64,000 nt of DNA from Ruminococcus sp. AF46-10NS (GTDB taxonomy: Bacteria; Bacillota; Clostridia; Lachnospirales; Lachnospiraceae): NCBI RefSeq assembly GCF_003474435.1, contig NZ_QRNF01000002.1, positions 1 through 64,000 on the forward strand. The letters are read 5' to 3'. Position numbers and translations under genes: made by a program. Each line of letters starts with the position of its first letter. The first letter of the stretch is position 1. A model generated the notes under the pieces. That model saw nothing but the letters and a program-made list of their open reading frames with translations, made no database searches and was not told where the DNA came from. Shown here piece by piece: positions 1 to 9,004 of this stretch.

Positions 1-697
1 AATTCCTTATACCAGTTTATCTTACCACAGAATTTTTTGATTGTTAATGTGAGATTCCGGATTTTTTGAATATTTTGGATGGGATTCCCAAAAAACTTTG
101 TACCGCAGTCAGAGTGCTAAGAACTGCTTTTTTTATTTTTCCCGCTATTTCAGAAATTAAGCTTATGATCTTGTTTTTAGAGTGCTGTTCTTCTGAAGAA
201 AATTCCTTCTCTTCATCTTTCGCTATCTCTCTGATTTTCTCAGATTCCTGTGACTCCTGTGGTGGGACCGGAACATTATCCGGTTCTTTAATAATCTTTA
301 CTTTCTGTTTCTGTTCATCTTCCCTGCTATTTCCATGTTTCCGTGATTCAGACGGAACCTTCTTTTTCTCCTTTTTTTCAGCTGTATTTGCAGAAGATTT
401 TATCTTTTTTCTTCGGAAGACTCCTTTGAATTTTGAGAGAGGAATCCCCACGATATAAAAATCCATCGCCGGACTTCCATTACGTAAAAATACCCTCACG
501 GCAATTCCATGAAACAGCCAGCTGACCTCCCCCGAAGCTTCCACCTCTTTAATCCCTGCGCTCCGCTCTTTCGCAGCTTTTCCTTTATAACGCACAGGAC
601 AGAAAAGAAGCAGCAGAAGGAGCAGTAAGATCAGTCCTGCGAGGATTCCCAGAAGGATCAGTATCCATTTAATTATCAGCCATAATATATGCAGCAT
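1..697 (-). pseudogene. DUF2953 (YtfI-like) membrane protein, frameshifted and cut by window edge
   Basis: The N-terminus carries one long hydrophobic segment (about residues 5-32) followed by the VRYKGKA region and a charged, Lys/Glu-rich linker. This is the layout of DUF2953 proteins, which in Firmicutes usually sit next to a GerW-type spore protein. The open frame stops at 44 after 217 codons. If one base is added near the A6 run at 90-95, the frame continues to the window edge with a typical Ile/Lys-rich helical sequence (KIRNLTLTIKKF...INWYKEF). The 3' end therefore lies outside the window. The start ATG at 697 is only a few bases after the stop of the upstream gene, so the two are probably co-transcribed. 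Family assignment is moderate; function in the family is unknown. Confidence 0.6.
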
Positions 698-701
698 CTG
701 T

Positions 702-1013
702 TCACCTGTTCTCCAGATATTCTCTTATTTTCAAATCACCTGTTTCCCTGTAGACTTCTTCAACGATCTCCTGAACCATCCGGATTGCTCCGTCCCTGCC
801 ATTGGCGAGCCCCACAACAGGTGGACAAATCGCCCTAACCGAGGCCTGCATCAATTCCGCAGCGGAAAGGATCTCCAGAATATTTCCAGGATTATCTGAC
901 AATGTGACTACATAAACACCTGGAACAAATTTTCCCACAATGATCCGGGCTCTTGCCCGTCCCGGGTTCTTAACGTCTTCCCCGACATAATAATTCCGTA
1001 TCCACTTCAGCAT
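702..1013 (-). CDS. conserved protein of unknown function, 103 aa
   Basis: A small, mostly soluble protein with no signal peptide or membrane helix. The middle has a beta-rich stretch (GKFVPGVYVVTLSD) followed by a helix (NILEILSAAELMQ), and the C-terminal third looks helical (MVQEIVEEVYRETGDL). The start is well supported: AAGGAGG lies about 10 bases before the ATG at 1013. It is followed within a few bases by the DUF2953 gene, suggesting an operon. I do not recognise a named domain and give no function. Confidence 0.7.
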   Translation of the reverse strand: MLKWIRNYYVGEDVKNPGRARARIIVGKFVPGVYVVTLSDNPGNILEILSAAELMQASVRAICPPVVGLANGRDGAIRMVQEIVEEVYRETGDLKIREYLENR

Positions 1014-1045
1014 CCTGCAGTCACCTCCTTATCCGTTAATGTCAA

Positions 1046-1073
1046 ACAGGGCTGCGTAAAAACACAGCCCTGT
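1046..1073 (-). terminator. hairpin, probable terminator after the NUDIX gene
   Basis: An 11-bp inverted repeat (ACAGGGCTGCG / CACAGCCCTGT, one mismatch) with a 6-base loop lies just after the NUDIX stop codon. The T tract on the minus strand is short, so termination efficiency is uncertain. Confidence 0.5.
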
Positions 1074-1080
1074 CCTGTTG

Positions 1081-1536
1081 CTAAAAATACTTCTGCTGTT
1101 TCGCCCAGATTCCCTCACTTCGCATTTCCAGATATTCCTGATAGGCCTGTTCCACAATATGCTTCTCGTTGGAAAAACGAAGAAGATGATAAATCTCATG
1201 AAACTTGTAATATCCGGAATCCACAAAGTACTCTTCTCGCTGGGGTTTACTATGATAATTATCAGCTATCATGAGATACCAGTGTACCTCTTTCATTACC
1301 ACGTCCTCCGGAACTGTAAAATTATACTGACTCTTGCCAATATACTTCACAATGGAAGCTCTCACACCTGCTTCCTCCTTCACTTCACGCAAAGCAGTCT
1401 GCTCGAAAGTCTCTCCTTTTTCTACGGTTCCTTTGGGAAGCACCCATCCTTCATAACGGTTCCTGTAGGATTTATACAATGCCAGGATCTTACCCCGATG
1501 AATTACCACACCGCCACAGCTTGTTGCTTCTATCAT
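1081..1536 (-). CDS. NUDIX hydrolase
   Basis: A 151-aa protein containing a full Nudix box, G-x5-E-x7-REVKEEAG-V, about residues 38-60 (starting GTVEKGE and ending with the REVKEEAGV helix). NUDIX enzymes hydrolyse nucleoside diphosphates linked to another moiety; the two acidic residues of the REVKEE helix bind the metal. The start at 1536 is chosen over an upstream in-frame ATG because AGGAGG sits 8 bases before it. It follows the penicillin-binding protein gene but has its own promoter-like sequence. Substrate cannot be told from sequence. Confidence 0.9.
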   Translation of the reverse strand: MIEATSCGGVVIHRGKILALYKSYRNRYEGWVLPKGTVEKGETFEQTALREVKEEAGVRASIVKYIGKSQYNFTVPEDVVMKEVHWYLMIADNYHSKPQREEYFVDSGYYKFHEIYHLLRFSNEKHIVEQAYQEYLEMRSEGIWAKQQKYF

Positions 1537-1579
1537 ATTGCAATCCTCCTGTAATGCGTGTGTCTTTTGCACTGGTTAC

Positions 1580-1608
1580 AGTATACCTCTTTTTGGTCAG
1601 ATAGGCAA
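1580..1608 (-). promoter_or_regulatory. sigma-A-type promoter for the NUDIX gene
   Basis: TTGCCT, 17 bp, TATACT on the minus strand, in the gap between the PBP stop and the NUDIX start. Perfect spacing, imperfect -35. Confidence 0.55.
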
Positions 1609-1644
1609 GGGGCAAGAAAGAGATACTATTTCAATTTCTCAAAT

Positions 1645-3132
1645 TTAATCAAAATAATATGCATCAAATACATCTGCTGCGATCGGAACTGCTGCTTCAC
1701 TTCCTGTTCCGCCATTCTCTACAATTACTGCAACGGCAATATCAGGATCATCCACATTGGAATATCCCACGAACCAGGAATGGCTGGAACCATTTTCATC
1801 AAACTCTGCAGAACCAGTCTTTCCGGCAACTGTGTAGCCGCGGCCGTTCAGCGCAGATGCAGTACCGTTTTCAACTACGTTTTTCATCAGTTTTCCAAGG
1901 ATATTCGCCTCATTGCTTGTCATCAGACGTTTGTATCCCGTTTTTTCTGTTTCTTTCACAGTATCTCCGGAGTTATTAACGATCTTGTCGATCATGGTCG
2001 GCTTCATCAGAACACCGTCATTTGCAATAGCACTTGTAATAAGAGCCATGTGCATTGGAGAAACAAGCGTATTTCCCTGTCCAATAGAAGTCTGCATTAC
2101 CAGTGGATTCGGAGAATTATTTTCCAGAGTGAACTTGCTTGTTTTATATGAATTTAGCGGAAGTGCTTTGTTAAAAAGCAGATCCTCTGCTGTATTTCGA
2201 AGAGAACCTGCTCCCAGGCTCAGTCCCATATCTGCAAATGCACAGTTGCAGGAGCGGGCAAATGCAGAGTAAAAATCTTCCTGTCCATGAACAGTCCCAT
2301 TGTAGCACCGGATCGTATGATCATCCACAGTAATGCTTCCCTGGCACAGATAGGAATATCCTTCCAGAGACCCTTTCTGTCTGAAATAGTCAAGAGCTGT
2401 GACGATCTTAAATGTAGATCCAGGCGGATATGCGCCATTGGTAGCACGGTTCAGAAGGCTGCTGTTGTTCTCATCATTTACCAGTGTATTCCAGTTCTCA
2501 GCAATTGTGTTCGGGTCAAAGTCAGGCTTGCTCACCATTGCAAGGATTCTTCCTGTCGACGGCTCCATCACCACAACAGCTCCTCTTCTGTCTCCCAGTG
2601 AATTGTAGGCTGTTGTCTGCAGATCTGCATTAAGGCTGGAAATCACAGTATCTCCCTGATTCTTTTTCCCGGAAAACTCATTTTTCATCTGCTCCAGGAA
2701 GAATGAATGAGACGTCAGGAGCTGGAAATTCGCTTCTGATTCCAGGCCGCTCTTGCCATTGGTATCATAGCCTACTGCATGGGCAAAAATATTGGCATAC
2801 GGATAATTTCTCTGCTCTGTACCGTCCTCTGACACATCAGTCTGAGCCAGGATTTCCCCGTCTGAAGACTGGATATTTCCACGGACAACACGATCCGAAA
2901 AAGTATCCTGTCTGGTATTATACGGACTGTTGATAAAATCATCGCTTTTTACTGCGTCAAAATAGATAAGATAGCCGATCAGGCTGACAAAAATCAATAC
3001 AAAGAACACCGATACAAAAGTAAACGGCCGGTTCTTTTTTCTACGGATTCTGGCGATATCCCGATCTCTCAGGCGTCGCTCTCTTTCCTCTTCTTTCAAA
3101 CGTTTCTTTTCGCTGCGTCTCAATTTCTTCAT
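1645..3132 (-). CDS. penicillin-binding protein 2-like transpeptidase (PbpA/FtsI class)
   Basis: A 495-aa class B-type penicillin-binding protein that would cross-link peptidoglycan outside the membrane. After a very basic cytoplasmic tail it has one membrane anchor (about residues 36-58), then a transpeptidase domain with the three active-site motifs: STFK (about 239-242, catalytic Ser), SCN (about 294-296) and KTGSAE (about 438-443). The ATG at 3132 is preferred to the one at 3138 because GAGGG lies at better spacing. It overlaps the preceding RodA/FtsW gene by 92 nt in a different frame. The RodA/FtsW-PBP pairing is the usual polymerase-transpeptidase unit. Confidence 0.93.
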   Translation of the reverse strand: MKKLRRSEKKRLKEEERERRLRDRDIARIRRKKNRPFTFVSVFFVLIFVSLIGYLIYFDAVKSDDFINSPYNTRQDTFSDRVVRGNIQSSDGEILAQTDVSEDGTEQRNYPYANIFAHAVGYDTNGKSGLESEANFQLLTSHSFFLEQMKNEFSGKKNQGDTVISSLNADLQTTAYNSLGDRRGAVVVMEPSTGRILAMVSKPDFDPNTIAENWNTLVNDENNSSLLNRATNGAYPPGSTFKIVTALDYFRQKGSLEGYSYLCQGSITVDDHTIRCYNGTVHGQEDFYSAFARSCNCAFADMGLSLGAGSLRNTAEDLLFNKALPLNSYKTSKFTLENNSPNPLVMQTSIGQGNTLVSPMHMALITSAIANDGVLMKPTMIDKIVNNSGDTVKETEKTGYKRLMTSNEANILGKLMKNVVENGTASALNGRGYTVAGKTGSAEFDENGSSHSWFVGYSNVDDPDIAVAVIVENGGTGSEAAVPIAADVFDAYYFD

Positions 3133-4420
3133 CCTCATCTTCCCTCAGAATATACAGTCCCTGAATAATAGCCAGCATCAGGATGGTGCACATGACAGAA
3201 CTTCCGCCGTAGCTTACCAGCGGCAGGGTAACACCTGTCATCGGAATAAACTTGGTCACACCGCCGATAGTCAGGAATACCTGGAACGCATATTCTGTTC
3301 CAAGTCCCAGAGCGATCAGCTTATAAAACGGGTTGCGGATCTTCAATGCAATGGTAACGATCATAAGGAAAAAGCTGGTACACACCAGAATCAGGCAGAT
3401 AGCAAAAATACCTCCCATTTCCTCACAGATCGCACTGAATATAAAGTCATTTTTTACAACAGGGATCTTCTCAGGTGAACCCTGGCAGAGTCCCATTCCA
3501 AACCAGCCGCCGGTTCCGATGGCAAACAGTGACTGCACGATCTGATAGCCCTCATTCTGATAAACAGCCATAGGATTTCTCCACGCACTGACTCTCTGGC
3601 GTACATGGCCAAAAAGATGATAGGCGATCACTGCACCCACACATCCGCCGCCAAGTCCCAGAAACATATATCCCGGATTTCTGGTAGATACATAGATCAG
3701 TACAAGATAGGTGACAAAAAAGATCACCGCACTTCCAAGATCTCTGGAAAGAACCAGGATACCCACATGAAGCACTGCCACGATGGTCGCCAGCACTACT
3801 TTGCGGAAATTCACTTTTACGCAGAGCAGAGATGCCATAAAAAATACAAACGTGATCTTGATCACCTCGGAAGGCTGGATCCCCATAAGGGAAAGCTTGG
3901 CTCCATAACTTGTACTTGCAAGAACAAGAACTGCTGCAAGAAGAACAACACCAACGCCTGCATAAACCCAGGTAAGATCCCTGAGAAATTTCATCTTCCG
4001 GATCATCACCGGGATCACCAGTGATACGGCACTTCCTGCTGCAACGATCAGAAGCTGCTTGTTTGCAGAAGGAAGCGACAGACGACAGAGCATGATAAAA
4101 CCCACGCTCAGCAGCATACACATATTGTTCAGAAGCAACAACGATGCGTCTTCATAAAAAATCCTGTACAGGATCTGAATTGCCGCAAAAAAGATCATCA
4201 TCTCAATATAAAACAGGATGACCTTGAAATCCATGCTCTTAAGATAGATCACGAGAAACGCTGTGAAATCTATAAAAAAGATCATGGTCAGCTGCTGATG
4301 AAGCAGCTCCTTTTTTTCCTCCTCGTCCTGACGCCACACCATATAAAAACAGTGAAAGGTGTAGACGATCATCAGCGTGAGGATCACATACTTGGATAAT
4401 TCTGTAATAACATTAATCAT
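3041..4420 (-). CDS. FtsW/RodA/SpoVE family peptidoglycan polymerase (SEDS)
   Basis: A 459-aa polytopic membrane protein with about ten hydrophobic segments and the conserved SEDS C-terminal region (GGVTKFIPMTGVTLPLVSYG, then GGSS). SEDS proteins polymerise lipid II into glycan strands and work with a class B PBP, encoded immediately downstream. The cytoplasmic C-terminal tail is unusually charged (Glu/Asp then Arg/Lys) and its coding sequence overlaps the PBP start by 92 nt. The gene starts 6 bases after the U32 peptidase stop. Whether it acts in elongation (RodA) or sporulation/division cannot be decided from sequence; the pairing with a short PBP fits a RodA-like role. Confidence 0.9.
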   Translation of the reverse strand: MINVITELSKYVILTLMIVYTFHCFYMVWRQDEEEKKELLHQQLTMIFFIDFTAFLVIYLKSMDFKVILFYIEMMIFFAAIQILYRIFYEDASLLLLNNMCMLLSVGFIMLCRLSLPSANKQLLIVAAGSAVSLVIPVMIRKMKFLRDLTWVYAGVGVVLLAAVLVLASTSYGAKLSLMGIQPSEVIKITFVFFMASLLCVKVNFRKVVLATIVAVLHVGILVLSRDLGSAVIFFVTYLVLIYVSTRNPGYMFLGLGGGCVGAVIAYHLFGHVRQRVSAWRNPMAVYQNEGYQIVQSLFAIGTGGWFGMGLCQGSPEKIPVVKNDFIFSAICEEMGGIFAICLILVCTSFFLMIVTIALKIRNPFYKLIALGLGTEYAFQVFLTIGGVTKFIPMTGVTLPLVSYGGSSVMCTILMLAIIQGLYILREDEDEEIETQRKETFERRGKRATPERSGYRQNP

Positions 4421-4426
4421 ACACTT

Positions 4427-6601
4427 TTACTCGGCTCCTCTTTTAAAATGGCCTTTTGTATACCTGCGTCCGGAAGGTTTTTCATTTCCATGGTAAATGC
4501 CCTTAAATTCCTCCAGTACTGCTCTTGCCTCTGATGGTTTCTCGATGGTAAAAGCAAGTCGCAGTGACTGTAATTTCAGTTTCTCCACGCGCTCCTTCTC
4601 CCCGGGAAGTCCATAGGGAATACTGTTGTATATAATATTATAGCAGTATTTTGCAGCTTCAGGACAGGCACTTTCCCACGGGGTACAGCAGCATTTCACT
4701 GAAAATTCACTGTTGTACCGGTCTTTCAGATAAATGGTCTCACCTTTTCCTGTGCATCCGAACAGATTCTTACGTACACACTGGGCTGAGATCATCAGCG
4801 GAATATATCCATACAGAAGAATTTCGGAAGAACGATTATCCCTGTGCTTAAGTTCTCCCTCATTCAGTTCCAGAGGAACGGTATTTTTAAGAATGCCCTC
4901 TTCTCTCCAGAACGCCTCGGCTTCATCATTCCAGGTATACATGGAAGCATCCAGCACACATTTCTCTTTATATCCCAGTTCTTTCAGTGCTGCATAAGAT
5001 TCCAGGCTGCGTACCAGAAAACCTCTCATTCCCTGATCAAGCCACTCCTTCGCATTTCGGATCCATACCTCAGGAATCTCTCCGCGATGGATATGCGGCG
5101 TAGAAAGATAAAGTTCCTTTCGCCTCGCAAGTTCCGGTGAAAAACACTTCTTCATGGTATCAAAAGAAAGATAAAATCCTGTAATCCCCTCTTCTTCCAG
5201 AAGTATCTCTGCAACATCTGTCCTTTCACAGGAAACATACAGTGGGAGCTTCTCATTACAGGATTTTTTCTCTGTGCAAACCGGAAGTTTTTTTCCATAG
5301 AAAGGTTGCTTTTCAGCCGGTTCTCTCCGTCTGATTACAATCATTTCTTCACGCAGCTGTTCCAGCGCATCTCTGCGCACTTCATTGAGAGCTTTTACAG
5401 GAACGAAAATCCTTCCATTGATCTCAATGTTAAGGCTTTCCCACTGAAATTCTGTATTTCCCAGTTTTTCCATCTGCTGACGGATCCTCTGCTCTTCCAT
5501 AGGCTGGTTCTTGGCAAACTGCACTTCACCGCCCATGGCAGTCACTGTTTTATCTCCACAGGTTATTTCCAGTATAACAGGACTTTCTGGAGAAAGTATT
5601 AAATTCCCATGAATTTTTTCTTTTATTTTTCTGATCTCTGGCTGGATATTGCCGGATTTCTTCTCATTGGCAAAAGCCATCATCTCAGGACCACGATACA
5701 TATCGTAATATCCCCTGCAGGAACCGCCTCTGCTGAAAAGTTCCAGAAGATATTTCCTGTCTGTATCCTGCACGCGGTATTCTTTTCCGCTGAGATAAAG
5801 ATCCAGATATTTTCTGTATACAGAGGTAACTCCTGCGGTATAACCAGGCTGCTTCATACGCCCCTCGATCTTCAGGGACATAACACCTGCCTCCAGAATA
5901 TCAGGAAGAATATCCAGAGTACAGATATCTTTAAGACTTAAAGCGCAGAAATCTTTATCCCCTTTATATTTATGGTGATCACAAGTTGCACTGTACGGAA
6001 GCCTGCAGGGCTGTGCACACCGGCCTCTGTTGCCGCTTCTCCCGCCAAAAATACTGCTCATAAGACACTGACCTGAGTAGCTGTAGCACAATGCCCCATG
6101 AATAAATGTTTCTATTTCCAGTGGGCTCGCCTCATGCATGACAGCAATTTCTTCCAGAGAAAGTTCTCTTGCAGGAACTACACGGGTGGCACCCTTTTCC
6201 TCCAGAAATTTCATCCCCTCCGGGCCTGTCACAGTCATCTGCGTGCTGGCGTGGATATCCAGATCAGGAAAATTCCTGCGGATAAAAGAAAACACACCCA
6301 GATCCTGTACGATCACAGCATCAAGCCCCGCCTCATAATAAGGTGCCAGATACTCAAAAAGCTGTCCTTCCATCTCTCTGTTCTTTAAAAGTGTGTTCAC
6401 TGTAAGATACAATTTACGATTATGGAGATGTGCTGTCTCAATAGCAGCAATCAGCTCCTCCTGGGTAAAATTCCTGGCATATGCCCTCGCTCCAAAAGCA
6501 GGACCACCTACATATACAGCATCTGCGCCCGCACCTATCGCCGCCTCAAAACTCTCATAGGAGCCTGCCGGCGAAAGCAGCTCTGTTACTATCTTTTTCA
6601 A
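4427..6601 (-). CDS. U32 family peptidase / RlhA-like protein
   Basis: A 724-aa protein. The N-terminal half is a U32 domain starting ELLSPAGSYESFEAAI with the family signature IETFIHGALCYSYSGQCLMS around residue 170 and a Cys-rich NRGRCAQPCRLPY segment just after. The C-terminal half matches the collagenase-like DUF3656-containing extension. Members are annotated as collagenase-like peptidases, but E. coli RlhA/TrhP-type U32 proteins hydroxylate RNA and use the conserved cysteines for an Fe-S cluster, so an RNA modification role is as likely as proteolysis. It lies between zapA and the RodA/FtsW gene in a cell-division/wall cluster. Confidence 0.88.
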   Translation of the reverse strand: MKKIVTELLSPAGSYESFEAAIGAGADAVYVGGPAFGARAYARNFTQEELIAAIETAHLHNRKLYLTVNTLLKNREMEGQLFEYLAPYYEAGLDAVIVQDLGVFSFIRRNFPDLDIHASTQMTVTGPEGMKFLEEKGATRVVPARELSLEEIAVMHEASPLEIETFIHGALCYSYSGQCLMSSIFGGRSGNRGRCAQPCRLPYSATCDHHKYKGDKDFCALSLKDICTLDILPDILEAGVMSLKIEGRMKQPGYTAGVTSVYRKYLDLYLSGKEYRVQDTDRKYLLELFSRGGSCRGYYDMYRGPEMMAFANEKKSGNIQPEIRKIKEKIHGNLILSPESPVILEITCGDKTVTAMGGEVQFAKNQPMEEQRIRQQMEKLGNTEFQWESLNIEINGRIFVPVKALNEVRRDALEQLREEMIVIRRREPAEKQPFYGKKLPVCTEKKSCNEKLPLYVSCERTDVAEILLEEEGITGFYLSFDTMKKCFSPELARRKELYLSTPHIHRGEIPEVWIRNAKEWLDQGMRGFLVRSLESYAALKELGYKEKCVLDASMYTWNDEAEAFWREEGILKNTVPLELNEGELKHRDNRSSEILLYGYIPLMISAQCVRKNLFGCTGKGETIYLKDRYNSEFSVKCCCTPWESACPEAAKYCYNIIYNSIPYGLPGEKERVEKLKLQSLRLAFTIEKPSEARAVLEEFKGIYHGNEKPSGRRYTKGHFKRGAE

Positions 6602-6633
6602 AGTATTCCCTCATCTCCTGTCTGTTAATCTGT

Positions 6634-6662
6634 AAAACAAAAGAGGATCACCGAAGCAATCC
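6634..6662 (-). terminator. intrinsic terminator after zapA
   Basis: A 7-bp stem with GU pairs closed by a UUCG tetraloop, followed on the minus strand by TCTTTTGTTTT. It lies between the zapA stop and the U32 start. Confidence 0.55.
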
Positions 6663-6673
6663 CCCTCCCATTT

Positions 6674-7081
6674 TTATTTGAGCAATTCATCAAGCTCTTT
6701 CTCCAGTTCCTTAACCTTACCATCCAGAAGATTCTTCTGATCCTGAGCTTCCTGTTCTGCTTTCTTCGCCTCTTCAATCTGCATCTTCAGCGAGATCAGC
6801 TCATGTTTAAGGTCATACATCTCCTGATCTTTCTGCTGCAGATCCTGTTCGAAAATCTCTGCCTGTTTCTTCGCTTTGAAGTAATCATCTGTAATATTCA
6901 AGCTGAGAAGTGTATGCTTGGTCTCCATGGCCTGTCTGGAATATCCCGGCATCTGACTCAGTTCACCGATCTTATTATTCATATAGGCTGCAACCTTCTG
7001 GAAATACTCCTCAGACTCATATCCGCCCAGAGTAATGATCTTTCCGTCGATAACAACCTGTGCTGTATTCTTTACCGCCAT
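6674..7081 (-). CDS. zapA: cell division protein ZapA
   Basis: A 135-aa protein with the ZapA N-terminal fold (TAQVVIDGKIITLGGYESEEY, then a helix around VAAYMNNKIGEL) followed by a long coiled coil over residues 70-135 rich in Glu, Lys and Gln. ZapA binds FtsZ polymers and promotes Z-ring bundling in the cytoplasm. The SD CAGGAGG precedes the ATG. Own promoter upstream; next to ruvB as in related clostridia. Confidence 0.88.
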   Translation of the reverse strand: MAVKNTAQVVIDGKIITLGGYESEEYFQKVAAYMNNKIGELSQMPGYSRQAMETKHTLLSLNITDDYFKAKKQAEIFEQDLQQKDQEMYDLKHELISLKMQIEEAKKAEQEAQDQKNLLDGKVKELEKELDELLK

Positions 7082-7171
7082 TCGTAAAGCCTCCTGAATT
7101 CATCTGCTGCTGCCTTTTTTCACAGCAACATTCCTCTCTGTTGCCAGCCTCGCTGGCTCACAACTGTCCTT

Positions 7172-7200
7172 ATTATAACTGATTCTTACTAAAATGTATA
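7172..7200 (-). promoter_or_regulatory. promoter upstream of zapA
   Basis: TATACA, 17 bp, TATAAT on the minus strand in the ruvB-zapA gap. The predicted leader also contains a small GCCAGC-GAG-GCTGGC hairpin near 7143-7157. Confidence 0.55.
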
Positions 7201-7212
7201 GAAGTTTTTCTA

Positions 7213-8223
7213 TTATTTTGTCGATATATCGGGACGAGGATATCCAAGATGGGTGTATGCCAGTACAGAAGCCATCCTTCCACGGGGAGTTCTGTTCAGG
7301 AAACCGTTCTGAAGAAGGTATGGTTCATACACATCTTCAAGTGTTCCGGAATCCTCCCCAATAGAGGCTGCAAGCGTCTCAAGACCTACCGGACCGCCCT
7401 GAAAATTCAGTATTAAAGTTTGTAAAATACGTCGATCCGTCTTATCCAGTCCATACTGGTCCACCTCGAGAAGATCCAGTGCAAAACAGGCTACATCATA
7501 GGTGATCACACCATCATATTTCACCTGGGCAAAATCTCTCACACGTTTCAGGAGACGGTTAGCCAGTCGCGGTGTTCCTCTGGAACGTTTGGCGATTTCC
7601 GCAGCACCTTTCGGCTCAATATCCACGCCCAGAACCTGTGCAGAACGCAGGATAATCGTCGTCAGTTCTTTTTTATCATAAAATTCCAGACGCTGGGTAA
7701 CACCAAAACGGTCACGGAGCGGCGCAGAGAGAAGTCCTGCTCTGGTAGTTGCTCCTACAAGGGTAAATTTCGGAAGATCCAGTCGGATGGAACGTGCGGA
7801 TGCGCCCTTTCCGATCATAATATCAATAGCAAAATCTTCCATTGCCGGATAAAGAACCTCTTCTACCTGGCGATTCAGCCTGTGGATCTCATCCACAAAC
7901 AGCACATCTCCTTCCTGAAGATTATTCAGGATCGCAGCCATCTCTCCCGGCTTCTCAATAGCCGGGCCGGATGTAACTTTCATATGTGTACCCATCTCAT
8001 TGGCGATGATAGCAGAAAGTGTCGTCTTTCCAAGACCCGGAGGGCCGTAAAAAAGCACGTGATCCAGAGAATCGTGTCTCTGTTTTGCAGCTTCAATATA
8101 GATTTTCAGGGTATCCTTGGTTTTCTGCTGACCAATATACTCATCCAGACTCTGAGGCCTTAAATTCCCCTCCAGGGAAAAATCCTCTTCTGTAACGTCT
8201 GTTGTAATGATCCTGTTCTCCAT
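7213..8223 (-). CDS. ruvB: Holliday junction branch migration helicase RuvB
   Basis: A 336-aa AAA+ ATPase that drives branch migration of Holliday junctions with RuvA. Walker A is GPPGLGKT (residues 60-67), Walker B is [10 protein letters not shown] (about 107-116), sensor/Arg-finger region GATTRAG follows, and the C-terminal winged helix ends with the canonical RTPRGRMAS segment. Length is normal. It starts 25 bases after ruvA and is in the same operon. Confidence 0.97.
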   Translation of the reverse strand: MENRIITTDVTEEDFSLEGNLRPQSLDEYIGQQKTKDTLKIYIEAAKQRHDSLDHVLFYGPPGLGKTTLSAIIANEMGTHMKVTSGPAIEKPGEMAAILNNLQEGDVLFVDEIHRLNRQVEEVLYPAMEDFAIDIMIGKGASARSIRLDLPKFTLVGATTRAGLLSAPLRDRFGVTQRLEFYDKKELTTIILRSAQVLGVDIEPKGAAEIAKRSRGTPRLANRLLKRVRDFAQVKYDGVITYDVACFALDLLEVDQYGLDKTDRRILQTLILNFQGGPVGLETLAASIGEDSGTLEDVYEPYLLQNGFLNRTPRGRMASVLAYTHLGYPRPDISTK

Positions 8224-8248
8224 CTGTTATGCTCCGTTCTACTAAATA

Positions 8249-8860
8249 TCAAAAATTCTTCAATGCAGCGCGGAGAATCGCCTCCACATCGTCTGCGGGA
8301 ACATCGTCCGGAACCTTACGTACTGCACGAAGCGAATCTGCCGAACTATATCCAAGGGCAACCAGTGCTTCCACAGCTTCCTGACGGCTGTCCCGAAGAT
8401 CTGCTGCCCCCTCCATTGCATCCTCCTGCTGATGAGCAAGCTTCATCTCAAAGGCATCTTCCAGCTTCAGTTTATCTTTCAGCTCCAGAATCATCTTCTG
8501 AGCTGTTTTCTTACCGATTCCAGGTGCTTTCGAGATTGTCTTCACATCATCGGAAAGCACTGCAAAACGCAGCTCATCTGCACTGATCCCGGAAAGAATG
8601 CCAAGCGCTCCCTTAGGTCCTACACCATTCACTCCCAGAAGAAGCCTGAACATCCCAAGATCATCCTTTGAAAAAAATCCGTATAACTGAAGAATATCTT
8701 CTCTTACATACAGAAACGTATTTATCTTCTTCTCTTCACCAACACGTGCTTTCCTAAGATCCTGTCCTGTCATATAGATCTCATAACCAATGCCGCCGTT
8801 TTCCACCACCAGGCTGTTCTCACTGATATCCGCTACCTTACCTTTTACAAAAGAAATCAA
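8249..8860 (-). CDS. ruvA: Holliday junction DNA-binding protein RuvA
   Basis: A 203-aa RuvA with the N-terminal OB fold (ISFVKGKVADI), the two helix-hairpin-helix motifs (GVNGVGPKGALGIL and APGIGKKTAQKMILEL) and the C-terminal domain that contacts RuvB (EAVEALVALGYSS). I use the TTG at 8860 as start, not the TTG two codons upstream, because AAGGAG is then 9 bases away and the protein begins like other RuvA proteins. A LexA-like box lies upstream. Confidence 0.95.
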   Translation of the reverse strand: MISFVKGKVADISENSLVVENGGIGYEIYMTGQDLRKARVGEEKKINTFLYVREDILQLYGFFSKDDLGMFRLLLGVNGVGPKGALGILSGISADELRFAVLSDDVKTISKAPGIGKKTAQKMILELKDKLKLEDAFEMKLAHQQEDAMEGAADLRDSRQEAVEALVALGYSSADSLRAVRKVPDDVPADDVEAILRAALKNF

Positions 8861-8910
8861 AATCAACTGCTCCTTCCCGAGAACAGTGTGTTACCTGTGC
8901 GCAACAACAA

Positions 8911-8925
8911 CTGAACATCTGTTTC
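8911..8925 (-). promoter_or_regulatory. putative LexA (SOS) box upstream of ruvAB
   Basis: The minus strand reads GAAACAGATGTTCAG, close to the Gram-positive SOS box CGAACRNRYGTTYC (matching core AAC-N4-GTTC). ruvAB is a classical SOS operon. No strong -35/-10 pair is visible beside it, so this is a candidate only. Confidence 0.45.
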
Positions 8926-8954
8926 CCATATGGATGAAATACTAACACAATTTG

Positions 8955-8994
8955 AAAAAAAAATCAACCCGGAATACATATGTCCCGGGTTGAT
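8955..8994 (-). terminator. intrinsic terminator of trpS
   Basis: A perfect 10-bp stem (ATCAACCCGG / CCGGGTTGAT) with a 12-base loop, followed on the minus strand by nine T residues. It lies right after the trpS stop. Confidence 0.9.
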
Positions 8995-9004
8995 CATTAT
9001 TCTA

